Positions 1 through 11,500 of a stretch of DNA of 64,000 nt are shown here, piece after piece. Numbering within the stretch: position 1 is the stretch's first letter; the number at the start of each line of letters is the position of its first letter. The notes under the pieces are model-generated. The model was not told the DNA's origin, did no database searches, and saw only the letters and a program-made list of their open reading frames with translations. The stretch lies in contig NC_046677.1 of NCBI RefSeq assembly GCF_003369915.1, forward strand, positions 18,680,913-18,744,912. The letters are read 5' to 3'. The DNA comes from Drosophila miranda. Its lineage: Eukaryota > Arthropoda > Insecta > Diptera > Drosophilidae. Both the position numbers and the translations under genes were made by a program.

Positions 1-2346
1 TTTATTTCGTTACATGTACCCGTCTCTTTTGTTACTCCGCATAAGACCACATATAAGCAGTCCATCTTATGATAATGTAAATAATATAAACCTTTTAGCG
101 GTTCTGCGAAGTAGTTGGGGTTGTAAGTATTGTCCTGTGGCAAAAGTCCTTCAACAGGCACCAACACGAATCATCGTTTAGTGCTCCCTAGTTTTGTATC
201 GCCTCTGGAGCAGGACGGTGTGGAGCCATTACATTAATTAAATTATATCTGTATGACCCCGTCCCCAATCGTAAAATCCAATACAGTTAATGCATCTGTC
301 AACACAGCAGTCGCAAAAAGTGTGTAAAAAATGTTCAAAAGCGAAATCACGTACTTAAAGGCAATAAGCATTTTTATATCCAGCCACGTGGGTCCTGCCG
401 TCAAAACTTCGGCACGGGACGAGCATTCACCCACTCCCCCAGCAGACACACAAACAGATTTCTATTAAAACGCAAATTTCAACAGATTAACACACAGCCG
501 GCAGTGGGTGGGATTCGCCCAGACAGGCGCGTGTCATTTTCCGTGCAACAATTTGAAACTTTTATAGAGTTTTCGGCTGCCACAGAATCCATCGATGCTT
601 CTGGACAAGTTTGGGAACACGTTAAACTTTTTACGACTTTTGTAGATGAGCATTTGAGTGCCCAAAATGTATGCCCGACTTCTTTTGCCGAAGATACTCG
701 TAATGCAGTCAGGAAACGGGAATCAGGACACAGAAGTCAGGAGTCGACGGATAATGAAATTAAAGGCAGCAGCTGCTGCTAATTAACTCCGCCAGTTAAG
801 CCGTGGGGCAGCGCCAGTTTATAAATTCAAGTTAAAAAAGTAATAAAGAATTTCTGCTGATTGAAAAACACTCTGAGGCTTTGGTTACCCCACGGTTACG
901 GCTCAGCCTTCATCGCATATTTATAGACTCTGGCCTCCACACACTAGTAGATTTCACGTGCTTTTTATACAATAAATATTTAAATGCCAACTTGGCGTAA
1001 GCGAAGCTAAACTTAAGTAGGACCACACATCTGGCATGAATAAATAGAATGCCCGCCCTTTTTGCAAAAGTAAGTCGAAAAGGTGAGATCCCTCAGAGAG
1101 CAGAAAGGGCGCAAGGGAGCTTAAAGTTTGAAGTCTTCCAAGCGAGAAAAACCCCTTTAAATGGAGCGTAAATTGAAATTTTGGTGCCGCTTTGGACCTG
1201 CAACCTACCACTGCGATTCCCAGCCTGCATTGGATTTTCCAGGCAAAATGCAATTAAAGGGCGGCGGGCGAATTTTGTGACGATTTCCGTGTAACAGTTC
1301 GGGTTTGAGTTCAAGGCATCCCGACCAGTGCTTGTGTGCCGGCTGAGCTCTTGTACCACTTTTATTTAACTAGGCTAAGCGGCTTTGCCAGAAAAACTTT
1401 TCCATACCAAAATCCGCTCGACTTTTGGATAAGTCTAAAGCGCCCGCTCGCCTGCTCGCCTGCTCGCCTTCTTTTATCACCCCGTGACCATGTAGTCGTT
1501 CTAGTGTGGATGTTTGTGCGGATCGTTACTTAATATGGCCAAGACACTCTTTAAATTTGCAACAGTCGCCTGTCATTTCCATACTTTGGTTTGCTTTAGA
1601 GAATTTATACGAGTTTGTGCCAAAACCTTTTGAACCCCAAGGCTGTGTATCCCCCCCCATTGGCAGGAATTCATTTATGACTTCTCCCAATGAAAATAAA
1701 AAGTTATCCATTAAATTAATACTAATCTACCTGAAATGTTATCAGTATCTTTAGCTTTCATGCATTTTCCTCAGTTGTTGACCCGACTGTATGCGACTCT
1801 AGCGGTTCTATTCGGTCGATTGGGTGATTGGTGCCTGGGATTTTTCCACTTGATGGTGCATGTCAATATTCTAAAAGCATACTAAACGATGAGCGTATGT
1901 TGCCAGACACTTGGACTCTTTTTCTTCCTAAATGATTTAATGTACATTTAATTACAATTTATTGACAATCACATATGTATGTCGACCTGCAGCCTGCATG
2001 CAGTAACTATCCGAATCGGTTGAACTCTGGTGGATCGGTTGATAATCACATATTTATTAAAAAATAAACGAAAATGTATTATTTAATCTTCATTTATTCA
2101 CCATAATCAAAAGGGAATGTTTATCGGCCCCACAACGAATCCTAAACAAATGAAAAACTCATTTTTGTGTGGGACCAACAACCGAAGCCAGCCACAAAGA
2201 CTAGCCGCATAATTTGCTAATGTGCCTATGCATGTGCCACACAAAGCCGAGCTCCAGCGGGGAAGCCCAACTGCGTCAAATCTTTTGTACGTTTTCCCGT
2301 GTAATTTATTTGACAGTTTGACAATTTGAAAAAAAACCACGCTAAA
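1..2346. other. Gene-poor AT-rich block
   Basis: No supported gene. Open frames at 243-449 (-) and 504-782 (+) begin at GTG rather than ATG and match no family I can name. An AATAAA at 842-847 could end an unseen plus-strand transcript. A short tandem of an eight-base GCCTGCTC-type unit lies near 1448-1473. Confidence 0.6.
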
Positions 2347-2487
2347 CAGCAGAAGAACGACCTGGAAAAGCGTGTGCAAACGGCCGCGGGCATACAAAGG
2401 TTCCGGCTCGACGATGACGTCGCAACAGTGGCAACGGCAGGCGGGGCTCACCTCTCGGACTACTGCAAGGCGCTAATGTTGAATTAA
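2347..2487 (+). CDS. Isolated coding-like terminal exon, product unknown
   Basis: Forty-six sense codons and a TAA (2485-2487) read with coding-type codon use: GC-rich third positions and amino-acid runs such as KNDLEKRVQTAAG, IQRFRLDDDVATV and AHLSDYCKALMLN. A CAG at 2347-2349 or 2350-2352 could be the splice acceptor, since this frame has a stop shortly upstream and no ATG. The start is therefore probably a 3' splice site at 2350 or 2353. I found no companion exon on the plus strand and do not recognise the protein. The N-terminal half is charged and helical. It could be a real last exon, a decayed gene fragment or chance; the first is favoured by composition only. Confidence 0.35.
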   Translation, partial: QQKNDLEKRVQTAAGIQRFRLDDDVATVATAGGAHLSDYCKALMLN

Positions 2488-3083
2488 ACGAGCTCTGACA
2501 GCGGCATAAACAAGAGGCGAGCCGCGCCAGGGGCCGCCCAGCTTCCCCCCTAAGGCCGTCAGGCAGTTCCACACAGGATTCCGCACAGGACCTGGATTTA
2601 TATGCCGCACATTTACATTTACGTACGAGGATGTGGATGTGGATGTGTATGTGCCCATGCATATTTATGATAAATTGTCGCTGGTGTCGCTAGCAACGTG
2701 TCGCTGACATTTTGGTGCCTAAAAAAGTACACAAACCGAGAACCGAGTCCCAATGAAAGAAAAACTCCGCCGAAGTCAAAGTCAGCATGAATGTTTGCGC
2801 GAAATTTTAATAACCTAGCGAACTGGCATTATTATTGAATTGGGGAAAATCGAAAATGACTTTGTAATACGAAAAAAGAAGCGAAAAATAAGTGAAATAC
2901 GAGAAATACGAGCATTCGAAACGACTTTTTATAAAGCTGAAAAGCCATTTAATGTCGCGCCGCAAAAATAAGCCAGCAGTGGGGCTTATTGGAAAATTCT
3001 TAAAAGGAAACAAAGAGAATGCAAAAATACAGAACTCCAATGAGAGAGAGACCATGCCCAGTCGCCGCGTCTCTAAGCTTTAT

Positions 3084-3214
3084 TGTCTCTGTCTCTGACT
3101 CTGACTCTGTCTCTGCCTCTGCCATTTGCACACGTTTAAATCTCTGGTCGCACTTAACCTGTTAGCTGTCTCTCTCCCTCTCTCACTCGCTCTTTCTCCG
3201 TCTCTCTGGCTCTC
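3084..3214 (+). repeat. TCTC/GAGA-rich simple tract
   Basis: Two blocks of TCTC, TCTG and CTCT words (about 3084-3122 and 3168-3214) separated by about 45 ordinary bases. On the minus strand this is a dense set of GAGAG words, the type bound by GAGA factor in flies. Whether it is a Polycomb or promoter element cannot be told from sequence alone. Confidence 0.6.
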
Positions 3215-5289
3215 AGTGTGCGTGTGCATAAGTGTTCAAATGTAGTCGTAAAAGCGCTTTTACGTAATGCGACGATGTCGCTGAGGCCGAGATGATGATG
3301 GTCCCAAATGAATACCGTACGTGTGTTTCAGCCTTGAAGGGAAATCTACCAGCCGCATCTATTTCGTCCCTGCGCAGAGGCTGGGAAACAGTTAAAGTTA
3401 AAACCACTTGCGTACAGAGTCTCAGGGATTAGACGAGGGGCACAAATACTCAAAATTGTAAAGTATGGGCTCCGTGGAAACTTTCTCATGTGCTTTTCAA
3501 GAGCTCTTCACCCGATTTTCTTTAGACATGTTCTGGGCACCAGTTTCGCTGAAGCCGTTTTATCGAAATATTTACTGCAACTGGCACTGGATAAACGCCA
3601 ATTAGGGGTATTTTATTAGACATTTTTATTAGAGTGACAATTCTATTTTGGAAGTTTGATATTTATCCAATATACATACATAACTTTTAAATATGGGAAG
3701 TGTAATTACGACATGCTCACACGCACATTTTCCTTATCTTGTTGAAAAAACCTTCGGGGAAGTGTGCCAATTGCAGGCACCGATTTGTTTTCACTTTCGA
3801 CCAAGTGCACATGAGTATGTATACGAATCAAAAGCAGATGTCTTAGGGAACTGTCAGTGAAGGAACTAAATTGAATCCTTCAAATACAATTCCTCAGTAT
3901 TAGATTAAGTTTAGGGAGCGTTTTTTTTGTAATAGGGTATACCTAACAGTCTGCCTATTCCACCAATTCACTGTTTTATGAATTCAACGCTGAACAGACA
4001 TTTTAGGAACAGTGCAATCCCACAATAACAAAATAAACACCCTTCGACGAATCTTAGCCTTCAATGTCAAGGTGTGCATATACTGTATGTATGAAAAGTG
4101 TGCAAACTTTAAAATTTCATTCAATATCATTTCGATTATGCTCGTATTCTGTATAGGCAAAAATGAAACATTGAAAATCCATTAAAAAAGAACCAGGTTT
4201 CTGCACATAAATTCTTAATAAATCGCGGTCCATCATCGGTTTTTTGTGTTTTGTTTTAGGATAGTTTGTTTTAGCTCGTATATTGAATATTTACTAATAG
4301 TTTTTATTTGAGGCGTAGTTATTGGCCTCCTCTATTCTGTAGAAGGAAGTAATACCAATATATAAGCCACTAAAAGTATTTTATGATATAGCTAAATATT
4401 TCCAGATAGTTTTTCCCGTTTCCTTTCAGCTGCCAACTGGTACTCCCATTCAGCTGTCTGTTTGAACGGGCTGAGCAAATTAATTATACACATACATACA
4501 TACGTTTGGTTAAGTTTGTTTGACTAATAAAAGGTATATTTGATTGCGATCTTATCTGAGCAGCAGCTCCAGGTCAAGCTCCAGTTAAATGCCATGTCTT
4601 TTGGTTTGTTTAAAGGCCTGAAACAGGATGAGTGGCTGAGGAAGTCAGTGACATGCAGCAGCATTACATACTAGACAAATATACATATTACCTAGTTTAC
4701 TTGAGCAAATACCGGCTGGACTGGATACCACATTACTAGCAAACCGCACACACACAGCATTTTAATTAAAGACATTTCCATGTCCTCTATATGGCCTCTG
4801 CAACTGCTGTCGCCACCATCGCCATCACCATCTGCTTGTGCGAATTTCTTGAGAACTACAAAGGTGTGTGAAGGTTTTTAGGTCGCTGAAAAGCACTACA
4901 ATTTTTGGAAGAACGGCTTTCACCTAAGTTGCTATTTTTATAACCTGAAAGAGGGTAATTGGTCAGAATTGGCCAAATTGGTTCGTATCGCGCAGATGGC
5001 CACAGATCCAGCCGAACCATCCCTTTGTCTGGATGGTCTATTCTATTATAGATAAGCTTTCGGACCATTCGCTGCATCTTTCAGTCTTTATTCCTGTAAA
5101 AGGTGCTTAAAAATATATACCATTGAAAGAGTTTCCCAAAATATATTTCATCGGATTATCTGCTTCTATCTGGCCTTGCCCTCTTATTTGTTTGTCGCAC
5201 TGTCAATTACTTTCACCGTTTGTGTCAATACGACGGGATGCAAGTGCTTTTCAATTAAGAGAAACGCATTGCGGGCTGGAAAAACAAAA

Positions 5290-5480
5290 ATGCACATCGC
5301 ATTCGCTGTGCTCCGGCGCGGCGGTGGAACGGTGGCTTTCGTCACTCCTGACGGGGCACGGCGCAACGCTTGGGCGGTCGGCACTCAAGAGCCCAAGACC
5401 CGGCGCCCACATGTCGTGGGCTTCGTTGGAGACAGTAGCATCCTGCTGGACGCAGGAGCCCAGCCCTCTCGCCGCGCTTG
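5290..5480. other. GC-rich island in AT-rich DNA
   Basis: This patch is visibly GC-rich with many CpGs, while its flanks are typical AT-rich fly intergenic DNA. Two plus frames (5123-5623 and 5176-5496) and one minus frame (5251-5601) are open across it, as expected when TAA/TAG/TGA are rare. None shows a recognisable domain. It may be a decayed coding fragment, an inserted piece, or a regulatory island. Confidence 0.4.
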
Positions 5481-6044
5481 TGCAAATGGGTTTTAAGTCA
5501 AGAGCGAAGGTCACTGCGTCCTTTGCGGTTCTTAAATGCACGTCGTGCTGGTATCTCGCGCCTTTCCCACTGCGGGTTCTGTGTCCCCACCCAGAACTCA
5601 TTAATGACAGTGTTTCCTTTTAAGTCGGCAAGGAAGGAGAGGACCCTGCTTTTTCTTAGTTTTTTTTTGTATTCTGGAATTTAACGGCATTACATCCCCA
5701 AGCTAGTTTCAATTTCCTTTCCAGGGTAGAGGGCGGATTAAATGCTGGGTAAAGGCGCTTAAGCGCAACTCGAGACTTTTTAATAATTTACGCCGAGGAA
5801 GCATGAATCTGAGAATCCTTGGAGTGGGGACCCTGCCGCCGCCACATGGAGGGCTAGGTGTGCAAATAGAGACAGAAATAAAAATAAATATTAGCCGAAG
5901 GGAAAGTGTTTCTCATCAGAATTTATGTAAATCTCTCAGATGTTCAAGAGTCGACGGTACCGCAAAAAGAGGAAAAAGTAGCACAGCAGGCATAGATCTC
6001 CGTAAGACCTGACGACTTTCACATCTTAATCCGCTGGAAAACAT

Positions 6045-6949
6045 TTACAAGACATAGGCGGAGGATTTGGTGTGGCGGTAGTTTCCCATCTGCTTCTTTG
6101 TTTCCGGAGTTCTGGACAGGTACCTGTCGAGCGAGCATTTGCCGGCACCCAGCTGCGAGAGAAGCAGGAATCCACCAATTTTACACAACAGTAGGCTTAA
6201 ATGCTCCAGTGACAGGAGCGCATCATTCCAGCCCCACAGGAACCAAAAGTGTGCGCTCAGCACGTCATGATAGAGTATGACTAAGGCAGTCAGGTATGAG
6301 GCAGCTCTGCACTTGATCCCCAAGACCATTGAACTTAAGAGAGCGAGGGAGAGGAAGCTAGGGATGGGCTGAAACGGAATGTCACCTATAGTGCTATTGA
6401 CAGATCTTCGATTGAAGCCGAACTTACATTAATTATCTCCTCCAGCCAGGATATATAGATACTGGATAGGCCAATTCTTCCCGCCAACAATATGAACTCG
6501 AACTTCTTGACGGCCAACCTAGGCCATTCCTTCCTGTCTCGGAGATAGACTCTAGTGGCCAGAAGAACTAGTAGAGAGCCCACATCGAGGCAGTCGTTAA
6601 GGAGAGAGTGATACACATGAATCCACACAGTGAAGAGCAATCGGTGAATCACACTCCCAATCAGCAGCATCATTACACCAGTCTCTTCTTTGCCTCGAAC
6701 CAGGATCAGTGCAACGGCTGCAGAAGTCAGTAGAGCATCAAAAGCCGTATAGATGTAGCCAAACACATCCGCGACATCGAGAACTACAGCCTTTTCGGCG
6801 CTCACAAGTCGGTAATTCATTAGCGTGGCCAACACATCCATGCAGTAGTATGACATAATTAAATATGGCACTAGCCCTAATACCCATGATCGGATATTGT
6901 AGTGCAGCGCCTTGATTGCCAGAATTCCTTCACAGGCAATTCGAAACAT
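6045..6949 (-). CDS. Surf4-like ER cargo receptor paralogue
   Basis: Two exons, 6949-6428 and 6368-6045, with a 59-base intron (GTAAGT donor, TTTCAG acceptor, phase 0), give about 281 residues; canonical Surf4 has about 270. The frame stays open upstream to 7069 but the codon there is GTG, so I start at the first ATG (6949). The protein is almost entirely hydrophobic helices. Matches to Surf4 include the helix ending in GRIGLSSIYISW, a late helix with AHFWFLW, and a final helix KIGGFLLLSQLGAGKCSLDR, corresponding to the GGLLL..LGPGG..S region. Surf4 (yeast Erv29) recruits soluble secretory cargo into COPII vesicles at the ER. The usual C-terminal dilysine retrieval signal is missing; this protein ends SSAYVL after an extra tail. 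It is clearly diverged, so tissue-restricted use is plausible but is inference. Confidence 0.78.
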
Positions 6950-7433
6950 AATACTTTGGACGTGCGAAGAAGGAACTTTGAATTTGAAATACACAATAGA
7001 TTGTAGTAGCGCAGGGATCGTTATAACGTATAAGTCCCGGCAAGCCCACACAATTTCGTTAAACTTCACCTATGTGTCACCTATCTAATGCTCTCCTTAT
7101 AATCCCATTTGGGTGTACATATCCCATCGTTCCCTATTTAATCAGTGCACCACCGCACCTTGAGCAGCCTCAGGGCATTATAATATGCCTAATTGTAGGG
7201 GGCCAGGCCAACAGGAGGGCTTAATGATGTCTTGAGCCGCGGTCATACAAGTCAATCTTTCGACTAATTATCTCAAACTTTGCAGACGCCCAGGGCGGAC
7301 CGCAGCTCTCACATTACCGATTGCACCTGAATCCAAGCAGGCGGGGGCTGAGCTTCCAATCTGGCAACAGGACTTCAAAATTTCTCGCTTCTTCAAAATT
7401 TATGTTGTCGTTATTTCCACTCCTGTTAATTTA
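6950..7433. promoter_or_regulatory. Divergent intergenic interval, probably a shared promoter region
   Basis: About 480 bases separate the start codons of the divergent Surf4-like (-) and PRPP-synthetase-like (+) genes. There is no obvious TATA box at a fixed distance from either ATG. A CTTTGCAG at about 7278-7285 could be the acceptor of a 5' untranslated intron of the plus-strand gene. Shared control is inferred from spacing only. Confidence 0.4.
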
Positions 7434-8543
7434 ATGCACCGCCTGGTGGTGGTGTCGGGCTCATCGCACTGCGACTTTGCAGATGTGGTGGCCGAGAGCT
7501 TGGGGCTCAGCTTGCATCCAGTGCTGCGAGCGAAGTTCCCCAATGGAGAGATACAGTTCGAGCTGCTCGAGTCGGTGCGGGGAGCGGATGTCTATATAGT
7601 TCAAACCAGCTGCGAGCCGGTCAACGACATGCTGATGGAGCTTCTGGTTATGGTGCAGGCCTGTCGCTATGCCTCGGCCAACACGATTACGGCGGTGATG
7701 CCACTATTTCCATACTCCAGGCAGGACAAAATGGACTCGTGGAAGCAGCCCATAACGGCCAAGCTAGTAGCCAACATGCTCTCTGTGGCTGGGGTCAATC
7801 GTGTCCTGACCATGCAACTGCACAACGCTCAGCTGCAGGGATTCTTTGATATACCCTGCGACAACCTGCAATCTGATATTGCCATCGAATCGTGGATTAA
7901 ACGCTTTATCCCCGACTACACGGAGCTGGTGATTGTGGGCGCAGACAAAGGAGCGGTAAAAACGGCCACCCACATCAGCCACAAGTTGGGCACTCACGTG
8001 GCTCTGTTCCACAAGCAGAGGCGGGTGGCCAGCCAGGTGCACGACATGATACTGGTTGGGAACGTTCGGGACAAGGTCGTTGTGGTTGTGGACGATCTAG
8101 CGGACACCAGTAATACCCTATGCCTAGCCGCTGAGCGCTTGAACGAGGCCGGAGCGGCGAGAATCTACGCAGTCGTTACCCATGGAGTATTTTCTGGCCA
8201 GGCCCAGCAGAAACTCAGTGAATCGCTGTTTGAGCTTGTTGTCTGCACGAATACCGTTCCCCAGCCCGCAGAAGTGGCCCAGAATCCAAAGTTCCACATC
8301 ATTGATGTCTCCAATATCTTTGCAAAATGCATTTGGAACATGCACGACAGTACTAGTGTTGAGAATGCGTTTCGATCGGAGTCCAGCCTGCTGAACTGGC
8401 GTTTGTCACATAAGAAAGACGCCGATAGCGTCTCTAAGAGCTTTATGGAAGAGGAGGGTGATAGGTTTTCGGAAAACGAGCGTTGCACCAATCAAAAGTC
8501 CACTCAAACCATAAAGAAATATGAAAAGGGGCAGGAAAATTGA
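7434..8543 (+). CDS. Ribose-phosphate pyrophosphokinase-like protein, intronless, altered active site
   Basis: A single 369-codon frame aligns end to end with PRPP synthetase, which makes PRPP from ribose-5-phosphate and ATP. Residue numbers stay in register with human PRPS1 to about residue 229. Conserved: R96 in FPYSRQD, H130, D171, K194 and R196 in HKQRR, and D220/D221 in VVDDLADT. Changed: the Mg ligand D128 is Q (MQLHNAQ instead of MDLHASQ); the loop around D171 reads ADKGAVK instead of PDAGGAK; the phosphoribosyl-binding loop has N227 where a glycine is usual (DTSNT instead of DTCGT). About 50 charged, Ser-rich residues extend the C terminus past the usual end near 318. Lack of introns suggests an old retrocopy. 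The frame is fully intact, so the protein is probably made, but full catalysis is doubtful; a regulatory PRPS-associated-protein role is an alternative. Its AATAAA follows 11 bases after the stop. Confidence 0.93.
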   Translation: MHRLVVVSGSSHCDFADVVAESLGLSLHPVLRAKFPNGEIQFELLESVRGADVYIVQTSCEPVNDMLMELLVMVQACRYASANTITAVMPLFPYSRQDKMDSWKQPITAKLVANMLSVAGVNRVLTMQLHNAQLQGFFDIPCDNLQSDIAIESWIKRFIPDYTELVIVGADKGAVKTATHISHKLGTHVALFHKQRRVASQVHDMILVGNVRDKVVVVVDDLADTSNTLCLAAERLNEAGAARIYAVVTHGVFSGQAQQKLSESLFELVVCTNTVPQPAEVAQNPKFHIIDVSNIFAKCIWNMHDSTSVENAFRSESSLLNWRLSHKKDADSVSKSFMEEEGDRFSENERCTNQKSTQTIKKYEKGQEN

Positions 8544-8553
8544 TTTTGATTCA

Positions 8554-8559
8554 AATAAA
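8554..8559 (+). terminator. Poly(A) signal AATAAA of the PRPP-synthetase-like gene
   Basis: An AATAAA 11 bases after the TGA, implying a very short 3' UTR. Confidence 0.8.
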
Positions 8560-11500
8560 GGTCCAATACGTGCGTTTTCTCAGGTTATAGTCATAGTCAT
8601 AGTGTTTTATTTCCCACAACACCCGCCTCCCTTCCTGTGTGTCAAACTGACCCTTCAACAGTTTATAGTATAAACAGGTCCTTGCCTCTTGGGGCATCTA
8701 CCATTGTAAACAGTTCAATGACTCGATAATCTCGCAAAGACTTCAGGATTGAGGACCAAACACCATTCATAAAGTGTTCAAATTTACTTTGCCACTTGAT
8801 GGACTTCTCAACTTGACATCAATGGAGTCGGGTTCCTGCAAACGACTTGGTATCCGTATTAATGCCAGTGACTGTCAGCTTCTTCTGACATTTTGCAATT
8901 TATCTGCTTACACAGCAGAAATTAATGCCACAAGTGGAAAACATTAAAGCCTGTAAAAAGCTTGAGGTAAAAGGCAAACAAAAGGGAGAACATCACGAAA
9001 GGAAAATAGAAAACAGAGGAGGGTAAAATGGGCCAATGCTGTTGACATCCAAGCGAATTTTTTCATGCCTTTTGAAGTCCCTAAAAAAAATACATTAACA
9101 GAGCCCAGTGGCGTGAATAGCTAAATAAAAAGAGCTCTGAAACTATATGTAGACTATTATACGAGTACGAGAGTCTACATACTCGTAGTCAATAGCGTCC
9201 CATGAGAAGTAATCAAGGAATAGACGATTCTCCATGTGCAAAATGATCCAAGCCTCGAATTCGGCCATGGATTCTTAATTATTTTGTTTGTTTTTGACAA
9301 TTGGTCTATACTGAAGCTTTATCCTTGAGTCTTGACTGTATCGCCCAGAAGTAGTAATGGCCGTGCCATGGAACTGTGATTTTTCACGCCCCTCGGTACA
9401 TTTTTAGCTATGGCCTTTATAAGGAATGAACTACAGGATAAAACAGTGGCCAGGCTCCGCTTGTTCCCGCGCCTATTCCGCCTATTAGCTTTTTATTTTC
9501 CTCTTATGAGAGAGAGGATAATTTTTCAAAGCCATTTAAGATAGGCGAGACGAGACACACGGTGCAGGGGACGGGTCTCCACCCTTTACTGCTGACAATG
9601 AATTGGTATAGAAAATCTTGCATCGAATTCCTGTGAAACATCTCGTTAAGCAAATAATCTTGTTCGTTTACAAAGTTGTACTTGTGTTTTCCGCGACAAT
9701 CAAATCAGCGGCAAGCCCTTGGGGCATGAGAGAACTGAAGGAGAAGTGATTCCGACAAGGGCGAGGAGCAGACACGATTCGTTGACTTTGTTACAAATAA
9801 TTTAAATCTATGTCAACAATTGGAACGCAACGCCATAATAATTCATTTGTTCCTTTCGGCACAGCTTCGTGACAGCTAATCAGCAGGACACGATGGCGCT
9901 TGACGGCGCGGGAAAGAGGCAGACAGATGCGGTTAAACAGGCGAATGGCAGACAGACAGTGGGGCAAAAAATGGCCATTTTGAAAGATGGCGTCATGGCT
10001 GCCCGACTTCCGACTTCCGCTGGAAATAAGTTTCGCTCTGTTTTAGCTGGGTTTTCCCTTCTGTGGTTGAATTAAACATAATCATTTCGGTCCCCTCTTA
10101 TGAGTATTCAATTTTGCGGTCCTTATCGCATTGAACATTAAGTTTAATTTGATTTGATGTCACGCTTTTTGCTGTGTGCACATGCGCGACACCATCGCAA
10201 TTGTTTTGCCTTTTTTTGTCGCGATAAAATCGCTGTAATTTTATTAGTTTTCGTTTTTCGGCCTTCCGTGCCGTCTGTGCCATTATTGAGTTTATTTTTC
10301 TCGTACACACAAGCATGTATGTATATTTGCCATTTGCATAGCCATAAATGATTAAAGAGTAGATTTATTGTTGTCGCTTGATTGGAGGCTCGGATACTGG
10401 ACATTATCATTATGGGGGCCATTGATATGCGTGTGATTATGAATTCAATTAATATGACACATTTCGTTGAAATTATAGGTTTTTTTTGTTAAAGGTTTGA
10501 ATAATAAAACTCTATTTTCGGTGTTTACTAATCCAGAGCTGGATTAATTACGTTTTAAGTATACTTTAATGTGTCCATAAATAAGTTATCCAAACAGGTT
10601 ACAATTTATAATGTTTGTGGGGCAAATCAATCCGCCCCAAAGCGAAGGTCATTGCTCCACACGAATTCTGGATCTCTTCCTTTCTACCCAAAATTCACAA
10701 GTCAGCAACAGCTTCCTGGTCTGAGTGCTATCTTCGAGGCTTCGACGCCGGTGCACTTCGAATGGGAGAATAAAATTTGTCACACTTCTCAAAAGAAGAA
10801 AACACTTTCCTCTAAGCCTAAAGAACAACAACTTTCTGAGGAAGTACCGACTGGCTGGGCATGTACATACTCAAACTTTGATTCTTGCCATGCGCTTGTT
10901 TAAACTTTTTCACTTTCCACCGTTACTCTTAGTATCGTTTGGAACTCTTTTGGTCAGAAATAAATGAAATTCTGAGATTTTTTTGGCTGTCCTCATTTCC
11001 CCCTTATAAGATCAAACCCTTTATCCGTACAAATGCAACTGTACCGGGGCGGCTAATCTTTTCTTCGGAAGATATTAATTCATTGCAAAACAAAGCCCCG
11101 AATCGGTGACGTGACTCCTTGCAAATGGAAATGAAAATTCATGGGTGGGAAAAATCCTGCACAGTTTTTGTTGTCAATTTGCTTGTGAAACCTGCGCAGA
11201 TGTCAAAAGAATAATGAGACAGGAATTGGGTTTAAAATGCGAAAATTCAAGAGAGCTTAGCTCATACCAGCGCAGAAAATCAGAAAAATCAGCTTAAGGC
11301 GTGCATGACATTTGAATATATAAACATAATTTTTTCTTTCATTTTACGGGAGGGCAATGACTGGAAAAAAAAAGCGAATAATAGGCAAGCCCATAAGAGC
11401 GGAGCCTTGCCGAAAGCATTGGGAAGCGCTTCTGATTGTGACTGTTCCATGGGTATCCAGATTGTTGGGATGTCCAATCCCAACTGGGCATAAGTGAAAG

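Larger units (their letters stand above)
2488..6044. other. Gene-poor block with pyrimidine tract and GC island
   Basis: No supported gene. It holds a TCTC-rich tract (3084-3214), an otherwise ordinary AT-rich stretch, and an unusually GC-rich patch near 5290-5480 in which several frames are open at once. Confidence 0.6.

Noticed and set aside
243..449. Minus-strand frame with a tetraspanin-like first helix (FKYVISLLNIFYTLFATAV)
   Set aside because: Only one helix, no EC2 cysteine motif, no convincing donor or ATG-supported exon; a chance hydrophobic run is more likely.
504..782. Plus-strand frame ending KGSSCC, like a prenylated GTPase tail
   Set aside because: No GTPase motifs, GTG start, and no upstream exon.
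2107..2662. Minus-strand frames of 106 and 114 codons
   Set aside because: They are the complement of the more coding-like plus-strand exon at 2347-2487.
5123..5623. 166-codon plus-strand frame
   Set aside because: Result of stop-poor GC-rich DNA; overlapping frames on both strands are equally open and none has a domain.
6950..7069. N-terminal extension of the Surf4-like frame
   Set aside because: Opens with GTG; the first ATG at 6949 gives a length close to canonical Surf4.
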